Source: Pyrinomonadaceae bacterium
Lineage (GTDB): Bacteria; Acidobacteriota; Blastocatellia; Pyrinomonadales; Pyrinomonadaceae
Length of the DNA stretch: 9,582 bases
Assembly: GCA_025929655.1 (NCBI GenBank)
Contig: JAICPV010000054.1
Location: 1 to 9,582 of the forward strand
Direction of reading: 5' to 3'
Positions 5,226-9,582 of this stretch are shown piece by piece. Position 1 is the first letter of the stretch, and each line of letters opens with the position of its first letter. Under the pieces are notes generated by a model. It was not told the origin of the DNA, ran no database searches, and saw only the letters and a list, made by a program, of their open reading frames with translations. Position numbers and translations under genes: made by a program.

Positions 5226-5334
5226 AATTTTTAACGCGGATCGAGCAGATCTGTCGGATCTTAGCGGATAAGAAAATCAGTTCTCTATCTTATTCGGACT
5301 TTTCCGCCTGATCCGCTTTATCCGCGTTAAAATT
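5226..5334. repeat. 109-nt imperfect palindrome built from GCGGAT-type units
   Basis: The two arms, each about 45 nt, are imperfect reverse complements. Outer segments AATTTTTAACGCGGAT (5226-5241) and ATCCGCGTTAAAATT (5320-5334) pair almost completely. Inner segments GGATAAGA (5266-5273) and TCTTATTC (5288-5295) pair with one mismatch around a 14-nt loop. Each arm holds four GCGGAT-like units at 9-10 nt steps: 5236, 5245, 5254 and 5264 on the left, and their complements at 5293, 5302, 5311 and 5320 on the right. It fills the gap between two convergent genes and could act as a bidirectional terminator, but no T-run follows either arm. Its regular build looks more like a dispersed repeat family. 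Confidence 0.75.
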
Positions 5335-5344
5335 GCCGAACAGA

Positions 5345-6658
5345 TCAAGGCGCCGATTGCTCCGGGTAATCGAACACGATATTAGCGAAGGCCTTAACGC
5401 CGACGTCCAGGCGGCTGTCGTCGACGATGAAGTCGGGGGTGTGATGCCCGGCGACCTTTTTCGGGTCGCCGCCTTTGGTCATACCGCCGATGACAAAGTA
5501 AAACGACGGGGCCTTCGTGGAGAAATAAGAGAAATCCTCGGCACCGGTCGTCCACTCGTTGAGGATCACATTTTTCTTCCCGGCGGCCTTCTCGAGTGAT
5601 GGCAGCATTCTACTTACGAGCTCCGGAGTATTGTAGGTGAGCGGAGCCATCGTGGTGATCGAAACGTCGACGGTCGCGCCCATCGATTCCGCGATCTTTG
5701 TCGAGGTTTGGCGGATCTTTTCATGGACCTCTTTGTGCATCGCGGCGTCGAGCGTGCGGATCGTGCCGGACATCGTCATTTCTTCAGGAATGATATTTTC
5801 CCGAATGCCGCCGCTGATGCGCCCGACAGTGATAACGACCGGAGCCTTCGTTAACTCGGATTGACGTGCGACGATCATCTGTAAGCCGGTATAGATCTGT
5901 GTCGCGACCGCGATCGGGTCGATGCCGGTCCACGGTGCCGAGCCGTGCGATTGTTTGCCCTTTACCTTGATCGTGAACCAGTCACTCGCGGCCATTGTGG
6001 CGCCGGGCTTGTATTTGATCTGGCCGACTTCGGTGTGCGCGTTTATGTGGAGGCCGAAGATCGCTTCGATCTTCGGATTGTCCATCACGCCCTCTTTGAC
6101 CATCAAAGCTGCTCCGCCTTCCTCGCCGGCAGGCGGCCCTTCCTCGGCGGGCTGGAAGATGAAAACGACGGTGCCTCTGATCTTGTCTTTCATTCCAACG
6201 AGTACTTCGGCGGCGCCCATCAACATCGCGACGTGCGTGTCGTGTCCGCACGCATGCATCACGCCTACCTCCTGACCATTGAACTGCGCGCGTTCCTTCG
6301 AAGCGAACGGCAGCGAATTTCTTTCCGTCACAGGCAACCCGTCCATATCCGCGCGAAGCCCGATCACCGGCCCCGGTTGGCCGCCCTTCAATATCCCGAC
6401 GACGCCCGTTTTCGCGACACCCGTTCGCACTTCCATTCCCAGTTTGCGAAGGTGAGCCTCGACGTACTTCGCCGTTTTCACTTCGCGATTGCCTAATTCG
6501 GGATACTGGTGAAGATGACGACGCCATTCGACGATCTTCGTCATGATCTTTGCCGTCGACGCATCAATGTCGCGGCTCATGTCGCGGCTCATGTCGAGGG
6601 CAAACAGCGGCAGCTGCAGCGAAGTCAGTACACAGATAGCAAGTAAAATTCTTTTCAT
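5345..6658 (-). CDS. Exported M20D family amidohydrolase (hippurate/IAA-amino acid hydrolase-like)
   Basis: This 437-residue metallohydrolase of the M20 peptidase family, subfamily D, cleaves N-acyl or aryl-amide bonds of amino acids in characterised relatives. Visible family motifs in order: RRHLHQYPELG (46-56), RADMDGLPV (102-110), the metal-site ACGHD (136-140; Cys137, His139), FQPAEEG (168-174; catalytic and metal Glu pair 172-173) and GLHINAH (202-208; His204). The dimerisation-domain SHGSAPWTGIDP (237-248) and the final metal His in AGHHTPDF (404-411) follow. All expected metal ligands are present. Residues 1-20 form a signal peptide (MKRILLAICVLTSLQLPLFA), so the enzyme is probably periplasmic or secreted. 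Just after it lies DMSRDMSRD, from a 12-bp tandem duplication. The ATG is supported by CGGAG seven nt upstream. The gene is divergent from an AraC-family regulator, a possible local controller. Substrate cannot be told from sequence. Confidence 0.92.
   Translation of the reverse strand: MKRILLAICVLTSLQLPLFALDMSRDMSRDIDASTAKIMTKIVEWRRHLHQYPELGNREVKTAKYVEAHLRKLGMEVRTGVAKTGVVGILKGGQPGPVIGLRADMDGLPVTERNSLPFASKERAQFNGQEVGVMHACGHDTHVAMLMGAAEVLVGMKDKIRGTVVFIFQPAEEGPPAGEEGGAALMVKEGVMDNPKIEAIFGLHINAHTEVGQIKYKPGATMAASDWFTIKVKGKQSHGSAPWTGIDPIAVATQIYTGLQMIVARQSELTKAPVVITVGRISGGIRENIIPEEMTMSGTIRTLDAAMHKEVHEKIRQTSTKIAESMGATVDVSITTMAPLTYNTPELVSRMLPSLEKAAGKKNVILNEWTTGAEDFSYFSTKAPSFYFVIGGMTKGGDPKKVAGHHTPDFIVDDSRLDVGVKAFANIVFDYPEQSAP
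6567..6596. repeat. 12-bp tandem repeat in the 5' part of the amidohydrolase gene
   Basis: ATGTCGCGGCTC occurs twice back to back (6567-6578, 6579-6590), followed by half a unit (ATGTCG, 6591-6596). On the coding strand it encodes the repeated tetrapeptide in DMSRDMSRD just after the signal peptide. The copies are identical, which points to recent slippage and possible length variation between strains. Confidence 0.9.
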
Positions 6659-6692
6659 AGGTAAACTCCGAGGATTCAGGTGCCCCTATTTT

Positions 6693-6705
6693 CGTTCCGC
6701 GAACG
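6693..6705. promoter_or_regulatory. Small perfect inverted repeat between divergent genes (operator candidate)
   Basis: CGTTC-CGC-GAACG is a perfect dyad with 5-bp arms, 35 nt upstream of the amidohydrolase start and 150 nt upstream of the regulator start. It could be an operator or an mRNA hairpin in the amidohydrolase leader. With arms this short, chance is a real alternative. Confidence 0.3.
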
Positions 6706-6793
6706 TGATTTGTAAACCGCGTTTCGACCCGAAAACCGAATTTGGCCTCGAAATCGAAAAAAAGGCTGAAAATATTGGATCAAATGAGGGCTT

Positions 6794-6846
6794 TACGGCG
6801 TCTAATGCGATAATTTCTACAGAAACATTGTGAACAAAACGCCGTA
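6794..6846. promoter_or_regulatory. 8-bp inverted repeat pair upstream of the AraC-family gene
   Basis: TACGGCGT at 6794-6801 is the exact reverse complement of ACGCCGTA at 6839-6846, with arm centres 45 nt apart (about four helical turns). The right arm lies 9 nt before the regulator's ATG. Well-spaced half-sites in a divergent intergenic region are compatible with autoregulation by an AraC-family protein, although such proteins more often use direct repeats. No convincing -35/-10 pair was identified in this 197-nt gap. Confidence 0.35.
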
Positions 6847-6855
6847 TTAGTCAGG

Positions 6856-7680
6856 ATGGCAAAGGTCAGTACAAGTATCCAGCAGTTAAAAGCGGGCGAG
6901 CATTATGGTGCAGTTTTTCACAAGCTGCGCACCGATACCGCCGTTTTCAGCGAGTCGCTGTACAACTGCAGCATGGCCCTGCCCGAGCACTCGCACGAGC
7001 TCGGTTTTTTCACGCTGATCATTGACGGATACTATTCGGAGATCCTTGGATCGAAAACCGTTGTCTATTCGCCGCGAAGCGTTCTATGGCGGGCCGCCGA
7101 ATTGACCCATCGCGACCGTGTCGAGGCGGCGAGCTCGCGTTTCTTTTTTGTCGAGATCGAGAGATCGGTCTCGGACCGATTGCGTGAGTGTGAAGCAATT
7201 CCGGATCACCTCGTGGAGAAGAATGGCGAGTTGACGTGGCTGGCCCTTCGGCTGCGGGCCGAGATCGTCAACAGCGGTTTTTCGTCGCCGCTGATCACCG
7301 AAGGCATCACGCTCGAGCTGTTGGGAAATCTGATGCGGCGGAACGATATCGAACGCCGGCCACCGAAATGGCTGTCACGCGTCATCGACCGGCTGGACGC
7401 GGAATTTGCAGAAAATATTTCAAGCGAAAAGCTTGCCGCGGACGTCGGCGTGCATCCGGTACATCTCGCTTCGGTCTTTCGAAAATTCCAACACGAAACG
7501 ATCGGCGATCATGTGCAAAAGAAACGCGTGGAACGTGCGAGTGAACTTCTGAATAACTTCGAAACACCGCTTACCGAGATCGCATATTCCTGCGGGTTCG
7601 CAGATCAGAGCCACTTCACGCGCGTTTTCAAACGCCGTACCGGGTTGACGCCGGGCGCCTACCGAAATTCCCTTTCCTAA
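6856..7680 (+). CDS. AraC-family transcriptional regulator
   Basis: This 274-residue protein has an N-terminal cupin-like sensing region (about 40-102, with LPEHSHE and a run of short beta strands). A C-terminal AraC/XylS DNA-binding domain (about 171-270) follows. Its first helix-turn-helix is SSEKLAADVGVHPVHLASVF (189-208). The second is PLTEIAYSCGFADQSHFTRV (238-257), followed by the family signature FKRRTGLTPGAYR (258-270). The effector is unknown. ATG 6856 is the only start after an in-frame stop at 6811. Its AGG (6853-6855) abuts the start codon, so no well-placed ribosome site is seen and expression may be low. The gene is divergent from the M20D amidohydrolase, its likeliest target. 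It converges with the aminotransferase gene with only three bases between stop codons, leaving no room for separate terminators. Confidence 0.93.
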   Translation: MAKVSTSIQQLKAGEHYGAVFHKLRTDTAVFSESLYNCSMALPEHSHELGFFTLIIDGYYSEILGSKTVVYSPRSVLWRAAELTHRDRVEAASSRFFFVEIERSVSDRLRECEAIPDHLVEKNGELTWLALRLRAEIVNSGFSSPLITEGITLELLGNLMRRNDIERRPPKWLSRVIDRLDAEFAENISSEKLAADVGVHPVHLASVFRKFQHETIGDHVQKKRVERASELLNNFETPLTEIAYSCGFADQSHFTRVFKRRTGLTPGAYRNSLS

Positions 7681-7683
7681 TTC

Positions 7684-8808
7684 TCAAGGCAGATTTGCTG
7701 CAAGGCGTTCAATATCCGAAAAGTCGTTGAAGAAATGCGGAGCGATCCGCAGCAGCGGCCCGCGCGCCGAGACGACGATGTTTTCCTCGGCTAGTTTTGC
7801 GGCGGCAGCCCGGCTGTTCGTTCCGTTGAGGGGCAGCAAACTAACGATCTGCGACTTTTCATATTTACCCCTGGGACTGAAAATTCTGTATCGCTTTCCC
7901 GGAATGATCTCGCAAAGAAAATCGGTCAGTTCGGCAAGATATGCCGCGATCTTTTCGACGCCGGCCTCGCAGATCAGCTTGATACTTTGCTCTAAACCGA
8001 ACAACATTGCGGAGCCCCCCATGCCTGTTTCCCATGCTCTTGTGTCCCCGACGAGTTTCTGTTTTTGGTCGGCGAAATTCCACGCATTCTCAACACTCGT
8101 CCATCCGCGAGAAATCGGTTTAATCCGTTCACGCGCTCGGTCGCCGAGGTAAAAGATCCCGCAGCCTTCCGGAGCGCAAAGCCATTTGTAGCTCGCACCG
8201 GCGGCCGCATCGACGTACATTGCAGGAAGATCGAGCGGCGAAGCACCGAACGTTTGGATGATGTCGGCCACCAGTAACGCATCGACCGCACGCGCTGCAC
8301 GCCCGATGCGTTCGAGGTCGACCTTGTGACCGGTCGAATACTGCGTCGAGCTGATCGCTAGAAGCCGCGTGCGGTGATCGATCAGGCTAAGCAGTTCGTC
8401 TTCGTCGACGCGGCCGTCGCGTTCGCCGCATCGTCGAAGCTCGACGCCGTGGTCGTCACTAAGTTTTCGCCACGGGTAATAATTCGCCGGAAATTCGTGG
8501 GCAAACGTGACGATATTATCGCCGCGCTCCCACGACATTCCGGCCGCGACCGCACAAAGCCCGTCGGAGGTGTTGCGTGTGAATGCGATGTCGTGCGCTT
8601 TCACGCCCAGCATCGTGGCGATCAGGCCTCTCACGCGTTCCTTCGTCTCCAGCCATTCGCTAAGTTTTCGCGAACCGCCGTGAGAAACGTCAACGAGCTG
8701 CGCAGCGACCGCCCGCACCGTGCCGGTCGGCATCGGGGCGATCGCCGCGCTGTTCAGGTACGTCGAGCATTGTGCGGCCGGAAACTGGGCACGGATATGC
8801 TTGTCCAT
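7684..8808 (-). CDS. Class V PLP-dependent aminotransferase (cysteine desulfurase / isopenicillin-N epimerase-like)
   Basis: This 374-residue fold-type I PLP enzyme carries the class V features. These are YLNSAAIAPMP (17-27), the cofactor-ring segment FTRNTSDGL (76-84) and FAHEFPANYYPW (102-113). DIIQTFG (182-188; Asp182 and Gln185) and the Schiff-base lysine in GASYKWLCAPEGCG (204-217; Lys208) follow. The C-terminus GPLLRIAPHFFNDFSDIERL (350-369) matches the R-x-x-HxxN-x-x-DI pattern. No IscS/SufS-type catalytic Cys loop is visible in the C-terminal part, so true sulfur mobilisation from cysteine is doubtful. Cys-sulfoxide lyase, kynureninase-like or epimerase roles are alternatives. The frame is open to 8901, but ATG 8808 is chosen: it has GAGG six nt upstream, and longer starts would overlap the preceding rhodanese gene. 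It follows that gene by 25 nt on the same strand, so the two are probably co-transcribed. Confidence 0.88.
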   Translation of the reverse strand: MDKHIRAQFPAAQCSTYLNSAAIAPMPTGTVRAVAAQLVDVSHGGSRKLSEWLETKERVRGLIATMLGVKAHDIAFTRNTSDGLCAVAAGMSWERGDNIVTFAHEFPANYYPWRKLSDDHGVELRRCGERDGRVDEDELLSLIDHRTRLLAISSTQYSTGHKVDLERIGRAARAVDALLVADIIQTFGASPLDLPAMYVDAAAGASYKWLCAPEGCGIFYLGDRARERIKPISRGWTSVENAWNFADQKQKLVGDTRAWETGMGGSAMLFGLEQSIKLICEAGVEKIAAYLAELTDFLCEIIPGKRYRIFSPRGKYEKSQIVSLLPLNGTNSRAAAAKLAEENIVVSARGPLLRIAPHFFNDFSDIERLAANLP

Positions 8809-8833
8809 TTTGAACCTCGCAAATGGATGTCGC

Positions 8834-9582
8834 CTATCGTCCGGCCCCGGTTTCCACGGGAAGATCGGCGTGGTTGGAATATTCCGCCCACGAACCTTCA
8901 AACAAACGGACCTTCGGGAATTTCAGGATGTGTTTCAGCACGACGTATTCGAGGCTCGCTTCGCGGCTGGTGCCGCAATAGACGATGATATCGTCTGTTT
9001 CCTTGAATCCCTTGTTCGCGAAAACTTTTCGCATTTCGTCGGCCGATTTGAACTTGTGCGAGTTATTTTCTTCGACAAGCAGCTTCCATGGAACGCTGTA
9101 AGCACCGGGAATATGGCCGTTGCGCGTCCAGATCTTCGTTTCGCCGCGGTAAACGTCGCCGGGGCGTGCGTCGATGAACTTCACATTCTTCCCGATCGCG
9201 TCGCGCACGTCTTTGATGGTAGCCTGCCCGGCTCGGAGATCGAGGACATCGGGTTGCGTCGGTTTGTAAGAGGGATATTCCTGAACGCTCTTCTGCGTCG
9301 CTTTGTAATCGCGCCAGCCGCCGTCGACAATGAAGATCTGGTTGACGCCGATGCGTTCGAGCAGATAAGCGGCCATCGTCGCGCCGAGAACTCCATCGCC
9401 GTCGGAATACAGAGCGACGCGGTCGCCTTTCTTCACGCCGGAACGCGCGAACATGTTCGCTGTCTGAAACGTTTCGAGATACTGCGTCGGGTAGCCTTCA
9501 AATGGAGCACGCAATGCGGCATCGGCGAGATGGGATGCGTTCGGTGCGTGGCCGGTAAAGTAATCGTAAACATTCAGCCGCA
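8834..9582 (-). CDS. Two-domain rhodanese / thiosulfate or mercaptopyruvate sulfurtransferase, 5' end off the window
   Basis: The minus-strand frame is open from the right edge to the TAG at 8834, giving 248 visible residues. Two rhodanese folds are present. The first, partly cut, has DYFTGHAPNASHL and VALYSDGDGVLGA, where the active-site Cys is replaced, as is normal for the structural domain. The second starts around VKFIDARPGDVYRGE and includes GHIPGAYSVPW. It ends with an active-site loop IIVYCGTSREAS, whose nucleophilic Cys is encoded at 8975-8977. These enzymes move sulfane sulfur from thiosulfate or 3-mercaptopyruvate to an acceptor. The CGTSREAS loop does not settle which donor is used. 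The start codon and any signal peptide lie outside the window. A class V PLP enzyme gene follows 25 nt downstream, so sulfur transfer coupled to a PLP enzyme is a reasonable context guess. Confidence 0.9.
   Translation of the reverse strand, partial: RLNVYDYFTGHAPNASHLADAALRAPFEGYPTQYLETFQTANMFARSGVKKGDRVALYSDGDGVLGATMAAYLLERIGVNQIFIVDGGWRDYKATQKSVQEYPSYKPTQPDVLDLRAGQATIKDVRDAIGKNVKFIDARPGDVYRGETKIWTRNGHIPGAYSVPWKLLVEENNSHKFKSADEMRKVFANKGFKETDDIIVYCGTSREASLEYVVLKHILKFPKVRLFEGSWAEYSNHADLPVETGAGR

Noticed and set aside
5945..6496. Plus-strand 183-codon frame inside the amidohydrolase gene
   Set aside because: Shadow of the minus-strand M20D gene, all of whose motifs are intact.
6543..6833. Plus-strand 96-codon frame crossing the amidohydrolase start and the divergent intergenic region
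   Set aside because: Mostly the complement of the signal peptide and tandem repeat; the remainder is A/T-rich non-coding-looking sequence with no ribosome site or domain.
8809..8901. 31-residue N-terminal extension of the class V aminotransferase
   Set aside because: It would overlap the rhodanese coding end, and the ATG at 8808 has a good GAGG six nt upstream and matches the family's usual start.
8374..8988. Plus-strand 204-codon frame over the aminotransferase/rhodanese junction
   Set aside because: Antisense to two well-supported enzymes; Arg-rich composition without domain features.
1..9582. CRISPR array, tRNA, rRNA, phage integrase or attachment site
   Set aside because: No regularly spaced direct repeats with unique spacers, no cloverleaf or rRNA-like stretches and no recombinase genes were seen on either strand.

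Overview
The window looks like a chromosomal segment from a moderately GC-rich, diderm, non-model bacterium. A family-9 heptosyltransferase implies an LPS-type outer membrane, and a PilN/PilO/PilP-like inner-membrane platform implies a type IV pilus-like machine. The style of the PilN-like protein (DLNLSTHPFRNR), the FHA-GGDEF neighbour and the GCGGAT-rich intergenic repeat suggest Acidobacteriota, perhaps Blastocatellia. That placement is an inference from general resemblance, not from a marker gene.

Layout: (1) 1-280, minus: the start of a heptosyltransferase I-like gene that runs off the left edge. (2) 293-684: a small IS200/REP-associated-transposase element with matching 35-bp inverted ends. 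Its transposase has lost its middle, so only the first ~11 residues are joined to the last ~53. (3) 797-5200, plus: an FHA-GGDEF nucleotide cyclase, then a tightly packed operon of PilN-like, PilO-like (long cytoplasmic tail), PilP/GspC-like (with an IPT/TIG-like insert) and a pseudopilin-like protein. The operon is joined by ATGA and TAATG overlaps. (4) 5226-5334: a 109-nt imperfect palindrome made of GCGGAT-type units every 9-10 nt in both arms, lying between convergent genes. (5) 5345-6658, minus: an exported M20D amidohydrolase, divergent from (6) an AraC-family regulator at 6856-7680. (7) 7684-9582, minus: a two-domain rhodanese (cut by the right edge) followed by a class V PLP-dependent aminotransferase/cysteine desulfurase-like enzyme.

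The most interesting point is the cyclase. At the position where canonical diguanylate cyclases have the guanine-contacting Asp of GHxxGD, this protein has Ser (GHLTGS). The same replacement marks the 'Hypr' GGDEF enzymes that make 3',3'-cGAMP. Together with the N-terminal FHA domain and a pilus-platform operon immediately downstream, this suggests a phosphothreonine-gated cGAMP (or c-di-GMP) control module for a pilus-like apparatus. The cytoplasmic tail of the PilO-like protein carries three TVVL-type repeats that fit the general FHA ligand pattern (pThr-x-x-hydrophobic). This is a speculative but testable physical link between the two.

The pilus operon has no PilM, secretin or ATPase in view, so the remaining parts must be elsewhere. 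The M20D/AraC pair and the rhodanese/aminotransferase pair look like ordinary metabolic neighbours.
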